64,000 nucleotides of DNA from Cranoglanis bouderius (GCA_023630585.1 CM042535.1:36569301-36633300); one strand, 5' to 3'; counted from the first letter of the stretch, positions 34,591 through 45,531 are shown. Notes: a model not told the origin generated them from the sequence alone. Numbers and translations are program-made.

Positions 34591-36127
34591 CAGCCTTGGC
34601 AAAAAGTTTTGCGAATGACACAAATATTAATATTATGTCTACTGCTTCAGTGTTTTTAAACAGTGAAGTATAATCACAAGCATTTCATAAGTGTCAATGG
34701 CTTTTATTGACAATTACATGAAGTTTATGCAAAGAGTCAATATTTGCAGTGTTGACTCTTCTTTTTCAAGACCTCTGCAATTCGCCCTGGCATGCTGTCA
34801 ATCAACTTCTGGGCCAAATCCTGACTGATGGCAGCCCATTCTTGTATAATCAATGCTTGAAGTTTGTCAGAGTTTGTGTGTTTTTGTTTGTCCACCCGCC
34901 TCTTGAGTATTGACCACAAATTCTCAATGGGATTAAGGTCTGGGGAGTTTCCTGGCCATGGACCCAAAATGTCAATGTTTTGTTCCCCAAGCCACTTCGT
35001 TATCACTTTTGCCTTGTGGCAAGGTGCCCCATCATGCTGGAAAAGGCATTGTTCGTCACCAAACTGTTCTTGGATGGTTGGGAGAAGTTGCTCTCTGAGG
35101 ATGTTTTTGTACCATTCTTTATTCATGGCTGTGTTCTTCGGCAAAATTGTGAGTGAGCCCACTCCTTTGGCTGAGAAACAACCCCACACATGAGTGGTCT
35201 CAGGATGCTTTACTGTTGGCATGACACAGGACTGATGGTAGCGCTCACCTTTTCTTCTCTGAACAAGCTTTTTTCCAGATGCCCCAAACAATCGGAAAGG
35301 GGATTCATCAGAGAAAATGACATTACCCCAGTCCTCAGCAGTCCAATCCCTGTACTTTTTGCAGAATAGCAGTCTGTCCCTGATGTTTTTCATGGAGAGA
35401 AGTGGCTTCTTTGCTGCCTTTCTTGACACCAGGCCATCCTCCAAAAGTCTTCGCCTTACTGTGCGTGCAGACGCACTCACACCTGCCTGCTGCCATTCCT
35501 GAGCAAGCTCTGCACTGGTGGTGCCCCGATCCCGCAGCTGAATCAACTTTAGGAGACGGTCCTGGCGCTTGCTGGACTTTCTTGGGCGCCCTGAAGCCTT
35601 CTTCACAACAGTTGAACCTCTCTCCTTGAAGGTCTTGATGATCCGATAAATGATTGATTTAGGTGCAGTCTTACTAGCAGCAATATCCTTGCCTGTGAAT
35701 CCCTTTTTGTGCAAAGCAATGATGGCTGCACGTGTTTCCTTGCAGGTAACCATAGTTAACAGAGAAAGAACAATAATTTCAAGCACCACCCTCCTTTTAA
35801 AGCTTCCAGTCTGTTATTCTAACTCAATCAGCATGACAGAGTGATCTCCAGCCTTGTCCTCATTAACACTCTCACCTGTGTTAACGAGAGAATCACTGAC
35901 ATGATGTCAGCTGGTCCTTTTGTGGAAGGGCTGAAATGCAGTGGACATGTTTTTTTGGGATTAAGTTCATTTTCATGGCAAAGAGGGACTTTGAAATTAA
36001 TTGCAATTCATCTGATCACTCTTCATAACATTCTGGAGTATATGCATATTGCCATCATAAAAACTGAGGCAGCAGACTTTGTAAAAATTATTATTTGTGT
36101 CATTCTCAAAACTTTTGGCCACGGCTG
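34591..36127 (-). mobile_element. Complete Tc1/mariner element (DD35E type)
   Basis: The 1,537-bp element starts CAGCCTTGGCAAAAAGTTTT at the left and ends in the inverted match AAAACTTTTGGCCACGGCTG at the right. It is flanked by TA on both sides (34589-34590 and 36128-36129), the target duplication of this superfamily. Inside is one open transposase on the minus strand. With terminal repeats, target duplication and open frame present, it looks recently active. The inverted repeats differ at a few positions. Confidence 0.93.
34737..35789 (-). CDS. Tc1/mariner transposase, D-D35-E
   Basis: The open frame is 350 codons. The real start is probably the Met at residue 13 (MVTCKETRAA), giving 338 residues, typical for this superfamily. 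An N-terminal paired-like DNA-binding region (two helix-turn-helix units, about residues 15-60 and 75-125) is split by the GRPRK hinge at 67-71. The catalytic triad is D161 (IFSDESPF), D253 (QHDGAPCHK) and E289 (NPIENLW). By direct count 35 residues lie between D253 and E289, where Sleeping Beauty-type Tc1 enzymes have 34. The enzyme cuts and pastes its own element via the terminal repeats. No stop or frameshift is seen, so activity is possible. Confidence 0.93.
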   Translation of the reverse strand: MVLEIIVLSLLTMVTCKETRAAIIALHKKGFTGKDIAASKTAPKSIIYRIIKTFKERGSTVVKKASGRPRKSSKRQDRLLKLIQLRDRGTTSAELAQEWQQAGVSASARTVRRRLLEDGLVSRKAAKKPLLSMKNIRDRLLFCKKYRDWTAEDWGNVIFSDESPFRLFGASGKKLVQRRKGERYHQSCVMPTVKHPETTHVWGCFSAKGVGSLTILPKNTAMNKEWYKNILREQLLPTIQEQFGDEQCLFQHDGAPCHKAKVITKWLGEQNIDILGPWPGNSPDLNPIENLWSILKRRVDKQKHTNSDKLQALIIQEWAAISQDLAQKLIDSMPGRIAEVLKKKSQHCKY

Positions 36128-36129
36128 TA

Positions 36130-36430
36130 AATGGTAATCGTGGGCAAATTGCTGTGATGTAAGAGCAATAAACCACTTCAGTATGTGCCGTTATGGGAAA
36201 ATAATCAACAACGGGGTGAAGTCTGTAACAGCACATCTCGAAGTGTCCTGGAGATTTACAAGTGTTACAAAGCACTGACATTGGAGACTCATTCCAGGAA
36301 TGATAGGTAAGCATAAAATCAACAGTTTTTCTTAATTTATTTTAATCTGTGGTTTACGAACCTGCCCATGTGAATGAGAATGAGTTGTTACTATAGAAAC
36401 AATAACGCATTAGAACGTGCGCATCAATAT
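36130..36430. repeat. Fragment of GGAAGGAGTCTCC-family repeat, interrupted by the retrovirus
   Basis: The phrases GAGCAATAAACCACTTC, GTGCCGTTATGGG and AAATAATCAACAACGGGG match the end block of the family described at 21360. ACTATAGAAACAATAACGC matches its CATAGTAACAG block. The retroviral LTR begins directly afterwards at 36431. Confidence 0.55.
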
Positions 36431-38117
36431 TGTAGCGAATCTAGCTCAAATGGGTGAAATATATCTATAGCTCTAATCGAAGCGTGCTCTGATTAAGTAT
36501 GGATATAAATCGACCATGAAAGGGAATGTTATATTAATTACTGTAACCTAGCTTTAGAATTAAATACGAAGCAGCTTGATCTGTTTGTCCACCAAACTTA
36601 CCAGGGCAGTCTTCGTATTACTCTAAAGGAATAAATTATCCTTCTGGCCACGAAGCATAGTTTATTCTACGTTAACAGAAATCCAGCGCGTAGCGAGGAG
36701 CAACGTTAAAAGTGAACCTTGTCATAAGTAAAAACAGACGATCCAGCGTGATAACCATGGATTTTAATAACTACGTAAAAACTACAGATATACACAACTA
36801 GGTACAACAAATAATACATATATATACAGGGTAAGTGAAAGGAACAGAAGGAAAAGTGATGGAAGTAACAATGGCAGAACACAGTTTAACCTCGAGAATC
36901 AGCAAAGGAATTTGAATTCAACTTTTTCAACAAAAGTGGCTTTGGCTTAAAGGACACCTCTAAAGGTCAATTGGAATTATACTTGCGTTAATTTTGTGCA
37001 GTTCACGAGGTCTTTGATTTGCAGATTGAGCGAGGAATTTGCTGGTTCTTCGGCGTCGGTAGAGTAGGGGTGAACGGAGTTGAGTCTCGCCCGAGGATGA
37101 AGAATATGGTGATTGCCACGTGGTTTCACGAGACAAAGGAGAGTCCGGAGGAATGCCGGAAACGGAAGGTGGCAAGGTGAGAAGTAGGAAGAGGGTGAGA
37201 AAAAGCGAAGGAGCGAGCCAGCGGGGGACGCGTGTCACGGTCTTTTATGGACAATGCCAATGTACACGCCTCTCTGAGCTGCTGGCGAATCCAAAGAGAG
37301 ATGAGAAAGTTCTGGGGGAAAACTTCTTTGGTCTGTCCCAGAACGGGTCGCATGTCAGGGCGGGGTTTGTGTTAAGTTTGGATCAATATGGTATTTGATA
37401 AAACATGGAAAAGTATAGAATGATACATCCTATCGTCCTGTAGTATGCATCATTAATTGGCATATTGTGAGACAATGATTTTGGTACCAAACTTCAAGGA
37501 GATTATGATATCTTGGACAGTGTAGGATCATTAGACATAGTTACAGACAACTTAAAAATTAGCTTTTCGCTCAAACTATATAAAATTGCTACAACTAGGT
37601 TATCTAGACATACAACACATGCATATACGAATAAATCATAACTATCTAGGGATATGATTACAGGTTACATTCAAGAGACATGTTCACTGTGTGTGTGCGT
37701 GAGTGTGTGCATGTCCAGAAGAGGGGGCTGGCGTTCTTCTAAAGTTACAACGGTCCTTTGGTCACCTCAGGGTGACCTTTTAGGGAGGAGGTTCTTTGCT
37801 AGACCGGTTGGCTCCGATGTTAATCTCTGAGGTCGTAAACTGAGATTAAATCGAAGATTTACGGGCCCTGGGGTCGGGAAATGGTGGATCCTTGTTGACG
37901 AACTAATCCTGAAGTTTCCCAGACGTTCAGTCATCAAAGGTTTCTTTTATTGCGGGAGTAGGTCCTGTGTGGGTTCCCAAAGAGTCTCCTGAATTCCAGA
38001 GTTGCATCTGGTCAAAGAAGGCCTCTCGGGTTATTCTGGGTCACTTAAAGGAATGAAACTTTATATGTTTCACTTGGGTTAATGTAGAAATCAGTTTGGG
38101 CACCCCGATACGTTACA
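36431..38117 (-). repeat. 3' LTR of the endogenous retrovirus
   Basis: It has TG...CA ends (TGTAGCG at 36431, GTTACA at 38112-38117). The polypurine tract lies directly inside at 38118-38130. It matches 49271-50956 along its whole length. Open frames inside the LTR (for example 36960-37238 and 37126-37353, both minus) recur in the other LTR, but only because the repeats are copies. Confidence 0.93.
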
Positions 38118-38130
38118 GCTCCCCCTCTTT
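38118..38130 (-). promoter_or_regulatory. Polypurine tract
   Basis: On the minus strand AAAGAGGGGGAGC directly precedes the 3' LTR. This is where plus-strand DNA synthesis is primed in retroviruses. Confidence 0.85.
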
Positions 38131-38224
38131 CGGACAATGATGTCCCTGTGAGGACATCGTTGGGCGACAGTCGTCATGGTGATCGGGTGGCGAGTGTATC
38201 AAACTGGTTGATTGACGGGGGTTC

Positions 38225-40015
38225 CTAATTGTCCTCCGCTTGTTGATCTCCTGGCTGGGGATCCATCTCGATGAGGTTGGGTGTAGCCTCGGTTTGAATT
38301 TCCTCTCCCCGTGGTCTCCGTTTGAAACCTCGAGGAAGGGCGGCCACGCATCTGCTCATGGATTCTCGTGTTGCGTTGATCCGTTTTGACAGGGCGAAGG
38401 CCAGGCCTAGCGTCAGGGCGTAGCCTATGGCTGTAGAGAGGCAGAGTGCCGTGTCGGCGGTTGTCCAGGCTTGAACCACTGTTGAACTGGTCAGGCTGGG
38501 CGAACGGGATAGCGCTTGGAGGGTCGCCTCGAGGGGAGTGAGGTCGATTAACTGGGCCCCCTCTTGCTCAATCCTCAGTTCCAGTTCTGGATCCAGTGTG
38601 AGGTTGTGGTTCTTGAAGAAGGCCGGGATTTCCAGCTCTGACCAGTACTCTTCGCTCGGGAGATGGTACAATGCCAGGTTATCGAGGTGGAGGATGGCAC
38701 CTTTCGGTACTTGAATCCACAGGCTCTGGTTGGGCAGGCTGACACGGGTGGCGGTGTCATGCTGATCGTAGGTCAGGGTGGCCATACGTGAGGGAGTATT
38801 GACCAGCCACCGATTGCCCACAATCTCGGCTTGCGTTTCGATGACTTGGGTGCGCGGCTTGGCCTCGGCGGGGCAGCGGGTGTCGCCTCTCATCGGCTGT
38901 AATCCACAGATCCCTTCGGTGTTATCCCTGAGGAAAGGCTTGCTGGGACAGAGATAGTGAATATCTTTTGTCAAAGTACACATGCGTAGGTTTGGGGTCA
39001 GATACAGCTGGGTATTGCTGTCATGGTAGGCCACCACATCTGGCGTGTGTATCTTAATGTGGGTGTTGCTTTGCCAAAACCCGACATTGACAACGTCTTT
39101 GAGTCTGTAAATGTTGTTCGATTCGATGATGGGTAGATTCAGGAGGAAGGCCACTTCGCCTTGTTCGGGATCGACGTGTAAGGGTATGGCACTACCCAGA
39201 GAGTAAGCGAGATGTGTTTGCAGAGGGTCGGTTAGGCCAGTAGTAGCGGAGGCCAGCACCGATTGCACGAGGCTCAGGGGTACCAGGTACGTTGGAATCC
39301 TGCCCATTGCTAAGCTGTCAATGGAGGAGCTCACCTCTCGTAGCATGTCTGTCATGAGGGACGTGACCAGTTGCGTTTGAGCAAAATCATTTTGGAAGAT
39401 TGAAAATAACTGCTTCATTGAGTTTATAGTTTGGTTCAGTAGGACGCTGTGAGTATTGAGAACAACCACAGTGCCTTTTAATGTTTTGCCAATGGTCTGT
39501 AGGGTTTGACTTTGGGTCGCGAGCTGCTCTCTAAGCTGTGGAATCTCGGTTTGAATTTCGGCCATGTGTCGTCTTACGGTGGCTAGGCTCACTGCATTGA
39601 CACTAGACATGCCGATGTTGAACAGGGTTCCAACAGCAGCGGCGGCTCCGAGTAAAGCTCCCAAGAACCGCCTAGTACGGCGGTTGTGTCCGCTTAGTTC
39701 TGCTTGGGTGACAGTCATTTTCTCCAGTTGGGTGAGCATGTACTTGACGTCAGCCTCTGCGTGATTGAGGGCGTTCTCGGTCCATCGGGCGCCTGCCCAG
39801 CTGTATTGTGCCACGGTGCGTGGGTAGTGTGCTTGGTAGACGTTGCGAGGGTTGAGTCGGACGTACACTTTCTGGGTGTGGGTCCTGCAGTTGGTGATGA
39901 GGAGTCCAGGTTGTTCTCGCAGTACAATGCCTGATGCTGGACCCGGCGTGGCGATTTCTGGTTGCGGTTGTCCTCCGGTTGTCTGGAGGTACAGGATGGT
40001 GAGCCACAGCAGCAT
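38225..40015 (-). CDS. env: Retroviral Env with fusion-protein-like (F-like) layout
   Basis: The 596-residue product begins with a hydrophobic signal peptide (about 1-14). A short N-terminal part of about 116 residues ends in R-R-T-R-R (112-116), a furin-type site. A glycine/alanine-rich hydrophobic segment (117-135) follows, as expected of a fusion peptide, then a heptad-like helical region (about 145-205). The long remainder carries scattered Cys and N-glycosylation motifs, one transmembrane helix near 523-542 and a tail of about 54 residues. Usual gammaretroviral marks (CWLC, CX6CC) are not seen. The short-then-long arrangement resembles paramyxovirus F or baculovirus/errantivirus F rather than SU/TM. 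That similarity is one of layout; homology is untested. The frame is intact. It starts about 110 bp after the pol stop and is presumably expressed from a spliced RNA. Confidence 0.8.
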   Translation of the reverse strand: MLLWLTILYLQTTGGQPQPEIATPGPASGIVLREQPGLLITNCRTHTQKVYVRLNPRNVYQAHYPRTVAQYSWAGARWTENALNHAEADVKYMLTQLEKMTVTQAELSGHNRRTRRFLGALLGAAAAVGTLFNIGMSSVNAVSLATVRRHMAEIQTEIPQLREQLATQSQTLQTIGKTLKGTVVVLNTHSVLLNQTINSMKQLFSIFQNDFAQTQLVTSLMTDMLREVSSSIDSLAMGRIPTYLVPLSLVQSVLASATTGLTDPLQTHLAYSLGSAIPLHVDPEQGEVAFLLNLPIIESNNIYRLKDVVNVGFWQSNTHIKIHTPDVVAYHDSNTQLYLTPNLRMCTLTKDIHYLCPSKPFLRDNTEGICGLQPMRGDTRCPAEAKPRTQVIETQAEIVGNRWLVNTPSRMATLTYDQHDTATRVSLPNQSLWIQVPKGAILHLDNLALYHLPSEEYWSELEIPAFFKNHNLTLDPELELRIEQEGAQLIDLTPLEATLQALSRSPSLTSSTVVQAWTTADTALCLSTAIGYALTLGLAFALSKRINATRESMSRCVAALPRGFKRRPRGEEIQTEATPNLIEMDPQPGDQQAEDN

Positions 40016-40122
40016 CCTAGTGTAGGAAAAGAGGGAGAGAGAGAAAGAGAGAGGCAGTAGGTAAGCGGTTGATGTCCCTGGTTGGTCAGGATGCTTTCCT
40101 TGCTCTGCAGACTGTGACTGGG

Positions 40123-43100
40123 TTAGTTTATATTAGTCCCCCCCCCTTTCTTTTCCCTGCCAGCAGCCACGTGTCTCTTTATTTGGTTTCGATGGACCCA
40201 TTTGAAAATCGGGTCTTTCTGTCCCTGCTTTAGTTGGATTCTGTACGCGACTGCGGAGAGTTTGTCCACGATCTCGTGCGGTCCTGTCCAGTGGGGGAGC
40301 AGCTTTTTCGACAGTCGTTTGGAGGCTGTCTGGAGTGGCTGTGTGAAGTTGTAGTACCAGACCTTATCACCCACATTCAGTTCCTGGTGTGATGCTTTCC
40401 GGTCATAATATGCTTTCTGGCCTTCAGCGCTCCTTTGCAGCTGTTGTTGGGCGAAAGCAAATGTCGTCCTTAGGTGCCGGTGTAGCTCATCCAGGTATTG
40501 GTGTGTGGTGTAGGCTGTGACGAGGTTGGAGTCTCCCGGTTGGTACAGCAGGTGCAGCGGTAGGGTCATTTGCCTCCCAGTCATCAATTCAAAGGGAGAC
40601 ACGCAAGTTGATTCCTGCGGGGTGGCTCTGATGGCCATGAGTACCAGGGGAAGTTTTGCATCCCAGTCCTTTTGGTTGGCAGACACGTATTTCCTCAGCA
40701 TGCTGACCACAGTCCGATTGGTTCGCTCCACTTGGCCTGAGGATCTGGGGTGGTGGCTGATGTGTAGTTGAGCCTGTACACCCAAGAGCTTCCAAGTCTG
40801 CTGCATGATCTCAGCTGTAAAGTGCGTGCCCCTGTCGGAGTTGACCCTTAGTGGCAGTCCGAATCTGGAGAAGATATGGTTCATCAGTAGGTATGCCGTG
40901 GTCTGGGCAGTGTCATTGGGTGCTGGAAGACACTCTACCCACTTGGTGAATTGGCATACTACTGTGAGGAAGTACTTGTTGCCCCTTGTTGACCTGGGCA
41001 GAGGTCCCACCCAGTCTATTTGGAGGTCTGACCATGGGAACGTGACTCCTCTGCGTTGCAGTGGGGCTCTGTGGTTTGGGTTTGCTGGTTCGAATTGGCA
41101 GCAAACCAGGCACCCTCTGACGTACTCTGCCACGTCTTGCTGCATACCGGGCCAGTATGCCACTTGCTTCAGTGTGTCGTAAGTGGCTCTGGTGCCGTGA
41201 TGTCCAGCACATGGTGCGTCGTGGGCATACATTAACATGACCCCCCTTTGGCCCTGTGGCACCACGAGCCTTGGCGCTGTGAGGTCATCAGGGACATACC
41301 ACAGAATGTTGTCCGTCACGCGCAGCATGTCTTTGATCTCATGCAGCCGTCTGAGAGAGGGGGCAGCCGTGAGGTCAGACGGTGTGATCGGGTGGTTGGA
41401 GGGGTCAGAGAGGTGGTGTAGCATAGCTTGGATGGAGGTGTCTGAGGCTTGAAGATCAGCTATGTCATTGTTAGAGATTTGTGGTGCCAGCGAAAGTGGC
41501 TGCGAGGCTTGTGGTGTTGCAGGAAGGGTTCGCTTGCTGCGGGTTATTGCTGCCACATTCAAGATGGGTGGCTGAGCTGGAGGTGACCATAGGTCTCCAT
41601 GTAGTGCGCCCATTTTGGCAAGGGCATCAGTTTGGTCATTCAGGTCTTTATCCAGGCCTGGCTGTTTTGAGTGTCCTTTCACCTTTTTCCAATAGATGAT
41701 CATGTCATGTGTTTTCGTGATGTCCTCACATGCTTGGAACAGGTGTTGGTGTTTGACCGGCTTGTTGTTTGCCGTCTTGAACCCGTTTTGTTTCCAGCCC
41801 GAAAGATGGCATGTGAAACTGAGTCTTGCGTAGTTAGAGTCTGTGCAGATGAGGAGTTCTCTGATGTTATGGGCTGCAGCGATCTGGAGGGTTATCAGGA
41901 TGGCTGCTACCTCAGCATGTTGTGATGACTGAGGGCCCAGCTGGAAATGTTGTGGTGGGCAGGGGTGGTTGTTTAGCCATAGCACGCCTGCGCCGGCTTT
42001 TAAGGTGCCTTCGTGGTTGTAGGAGCACCCGTCGACGTAGGCAGTAGGCATCCCTTGGCACACCTTCTCCTCAAAGTATCTGTGACAGGTCGGTTGTTGT
42101 TGCTGGGGTCCCTCTGCGTCCAGTGTTGCAGCAGGTGTGTCATCAGAGCAGTTTTGACATGCAGCCAAGCCGTTGCCCAGCGCAGACTTGTGATTCTGGG
42201 CGTATCGTGCCTCAACGTTGCGCCCTTGGAGGGCCATCAACCACATGGCTATGCGTGAATTGGTGACCACGCCATCTCGGATGCGTTGGCTGTTGAGAAA
42301 CATTACAGGCTGGTGGCAAGTTTCTATGATGACCTTTTGTGCTCCGATGTAGTTGGAGAAGCGTTGTATGGCCCATACAGTGCAAAGCAGCGCCTTTTCA
42401 CAGTCCGAGTATTTAGTTTCCGGTGGAAGGAGAGTCTTGCTGGCATATGCAACCACTCTTTTGTCCTGGTCGTGCTTTTGGTAAAGACCCGCACTGAGAC
42501 AGTGGTTGGAGAATCCAGCTTCCAAATAGAACTCTTTTTGTGGATCAGGGTAAGCCAGGCATGGAGCTGTGCACAAATGACCTTTAAGTTCTTTCATAGC
42601 GTTCGCTTGAGCCTCTGTCCAGGCGAATGGGCAGTCCTTTTTGAGAAGCGTAGTTAATGGTCGTGCAATGTCTGCGTAGTTCTCGATGAACTGTCGTGAG
42701 TAGTTGCACACGCCCAGAAAACTCCGCAGCTCTGTGACATTAGTGGGAGGCTTGATGTTCTGGATGGCCTGGATGCGGCTGGTCTGAGGTTCAATGCCCC
42801 GTGATCCGATGAGTAGGCCCACATAGTTGACTTTGGTTCGGCACCACTGTCCTTTGTGGAGGGCGATCTTGGCACCGGCAGTGGTTAGTTGGTCCAGTAC
42901 ATAGTCTATTTCTCTCAGGTGATCAGTTACCGTTGTGCTTTTCATGAGAACATCGTCTACGTAGATGAGGTTGCCTCTCATTCTGGCGTCTGGGCATGCT
43001 TTGTTCAAGAAGATGTTGAACTCCGCTGGTGAGTTGGCGTAGCCGAATGGGCACCTTGTGAACGTGTACTGTCGGTTGCCGAAGGTAAAGGCCAGCTTGT

Positions 43101-45531
43101 GTTGGTCGTCTGGATGTACAGGTATAGTCCAGAATCCTGAGGCCACGTCAAGCGTAGAGAAAATGGTGGCTCCCTGTATTCTAGGTATTTCCTGCTCCAG
43201 CTGGGTCATGGGCCATCGTGACAGTGGCACCTGCTGGTTCAGCTTCCTGTAGTCAATGGTGGGTCGCCACTTCCCGTTTGGCTTAAGGACGGGCCAGATG
43301 GGAGCAGAATAGGTGCTGTTGCATGGGCGGATGACACCTTTCTCAAGCATGGAGTCGATAATCTCCTGCACGGGTTCGTGTGAGGCGATCGGAATCTTGT
43401 ACTGCTTGACGAAAGTGGGAGGAGCATTTGGGTGCGTCGGGATGCGCACCGTGTGGAGGCCCGTGAGGCCACAGTCCAGAGAGTCTTTTGCGAATGACGC
43501 TTTAAACTTGTACAAGACCTGTCTGAGTTTTTGACGGTCTGTATCGTTTTGTATGGCGTCTGCATCCCTCAGGATTTGCTGGACTTGTGTCTCGAATTCA
43601 GGATAGGGCTCCTCTGTGCTAGTGTCTCTTGTCTTGTGAGCAGCCAGAGGGGCAGTATTCTCATCAGTCTCATAGGTCGGCTGGTTGGAGACTGTGTAGA
43701 CTGCAAGGTATTGGTCCTTTGTTAGCTCCGTTCTGCATGCTACTCCTGTGGTTATTGGCATGACTGAAGTAATGGAGACAAGCTTAAAGGGGGCTGTCAA
43801 TACTGTGTCATCCGAGCTCCCTTCTGGGACCATAGGAGCTGGAATTGGTCCAATGATTGGTAAACTCAGTTCAAAGTCATGAAAGTCTGTGCTCACTAGC
43901 CACCCCAGGCGGTAGGCCTTGGGAATTGTAATGTCCATTGCTGTGCAGTTGTTGAACAGGATGTAAACTGCACGGGATGACACTTCAGTGAGGGGTGTGG
44001 CTTCCAAAGTAAGTCCCAGTTCCAAGCATTCAGGTGAAGGCTGGAAGAAGCCCAGCGTGTGATTTAGTGTTTGACCCCATCGTAGGTTGAGCCGAACAGT
44101 GACCCCTTTGGTGTAAGCTGGGACTACGGTATCCTGTTCACTGACCAGGGTGCAGACTTCTGGAATGGTCTGCCCTGACATGAGGTTCTCGTGGTTGACA
44201 GGAACAACAGGGGGCTGTGAGATCATTGGTGCCCACAGCACCTCATTTATAAAGTCCACATGAGCCCTAAGACGAATCAGGATGTCTGCTCCGAGGTAAA
44301 CATCATGTGGTGGGTCTGGTAAGACCAGAAAGTAATGGGTGATGCGCCGATTATTCCATTTCACGTTCAATGCACAGATCCCCTTTGCGGTTGTCATTGT
44401 TGACAGACAGGGGTTCCAGGGAAAACGGGTGCGTTTGTTGACAAATGGAAGGTCGGGTATGCCTTTAAGGAGGGTGTTAAACAGCGTGAGGCTGATGGCT
44501 GAGTTGTCTGCCCATAATGCCAATACAATGTCTGTAGTTTTCACATCATTTAGTTGCAGGTCGCTCGTGACCTTGGGGCAAAAGGACTCGGAGTCTTTGT
44601 TGAGTCCAAGAGTGCAGAGTAGTGGACTTGAACTTTGTTCTGGTGCTAACCTCGTGTTCCCGCGGTTGCCCGTGGGATTTCCCGTGACCTCCGTGACCTC
44701 TGTGACCGTGGGATTTCCCGTGACCTCTGTTACCTGAGGATTTCCCGTGACCTCTGTTACCTGAGGATTTCCCGTGGCCTCTGTGGCATGGCAGTCTGGC
44801 TCAGGTGACCTGTGTGACTGGAGAGGCAGAGGTTCTCGAACTTGAGCCCAGATTTTTGACTCCCTGAAGTCCAATAAGGGCTCAAAGCGGTCTAGGAGAT
44901 CTTTTCCCACGAGAAAGGGATAAGTGTCCATTGGTGAGATGTACACGGGGTGCACCAGGCTCATAGGACCGATGGTTAGGTGAATAGGTGCTATCTGCTC
45001 AAGCTGTACCTCATTTTGGCTGTATGATTGTACATTCAGCTCGCACCTTTGTGATGTTACAGTCCGATTTTGTCTTTTAGTTTCAACTCTGAGTCTGTCG
45101 AAGAGTTTGGATGACATCAGAGTGAGGTCTGCTCCCGTATCCACCAGGGCTTCCAGTTCAACTGCATGTTCCAGCGTAATAGCTAGGTAGAGTTTCCGGG
45201 CCACTCCCTTTTCAATCAGATTTCCCAGGAGCTTTGGCACTGGGGCTTGTGTAGTGACTGATAGGCAGTTGGGGCTGGTGACAGGTGATGCGTTGGAGAG
45301 GCAGACAACTAAAACAGCACTTTCTGGTACCTTGGAGTCTTTTTTGGCAGTGTGAAGCAGTGGGTCAGTTTGCTCTGGGTGCGCAGCTGTCAGCGGAGGT
45401 GAGTGGATTACGTTGTCACTTGGTGATGTCTCAGTTTCTTCTGTTTCTCGTGGCTGATCAGCAGGAGTCTGTGTTGTTGGCTCAGTCGGAGGCCCTCTAG
45501 AGAGGTTGGTTTCAGGCCTGGCTCTTAGTCA
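40123..45531 (-). CDS. pol: Retroviral Pol: protease, reverse transcriptase, RNase H, integrase
   Basis: Pol continues in the gag frame directly after the UGA at 45529-45531. Numbering below counts from the GTG codon at 45240. The protease has D-T-G-A at 34-37 and an L-V-G-K-D-L-L motif at 110-116. A second protease-like unit without the catalytic motif spans about 235-337. RT carries L-D-V-A-S-G-F and the Y-V-D-D box at 760-763. A degenerate RNase H-like tether and then an RNase H with Y-V-D-G-C-S follow (about 1067). Integrase has an H-H/C-C zinc region (about 1345-1375), the triad in Q-I-D-W, N-S-D-R-G and Q-V-E-R-T (about 1408-1501), and a G-P-H-E-I-V module near 1652. Together these copy viral RNA to DNA and insert it. 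No internal stop or frameshift is seen beyond the junction UGA. Confidence 0.93.
44665..44775 (-). repeat. In-frame minisatellite inside pol (VTEVTGNP units)
   Basis: Between the two protease-like units the protein repeats V-T-E-V-T-G-N-P with small changes about four times, encoded by tandem 24-bp units with a 9-bp variant. All changes keep the frame. It looks like a linker that can expand or contract without harm. Confidence 0.9.
45523..45531 (-). promoter_or_regulatory. Gag-pol readthrough stop, UGA-CUA context
   Basis: The gag stop TGA (45529-45531) is followed by CTA AGA. The frame then stays open for 96 codons to the GTG at 45240 and on through pol. UGA followed by CUA is a known leaky context in alphaviruses and some cellular genes. 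Gammaretroviruses also use stop readthrough, usually at UAG. Confidence 0.8.

Noticed and set aside
36960..37400. Open frames on both strands inside the LTR that recur at 49801-50240
   Set aside because: They recur only because the two LTRs are copies; changes between them are not biased to third positions as far as I can see.
42000..44000. Many plus-strand frames opposite pol
   Set aside because: They are shadows of the long pol frame; none has a domain.
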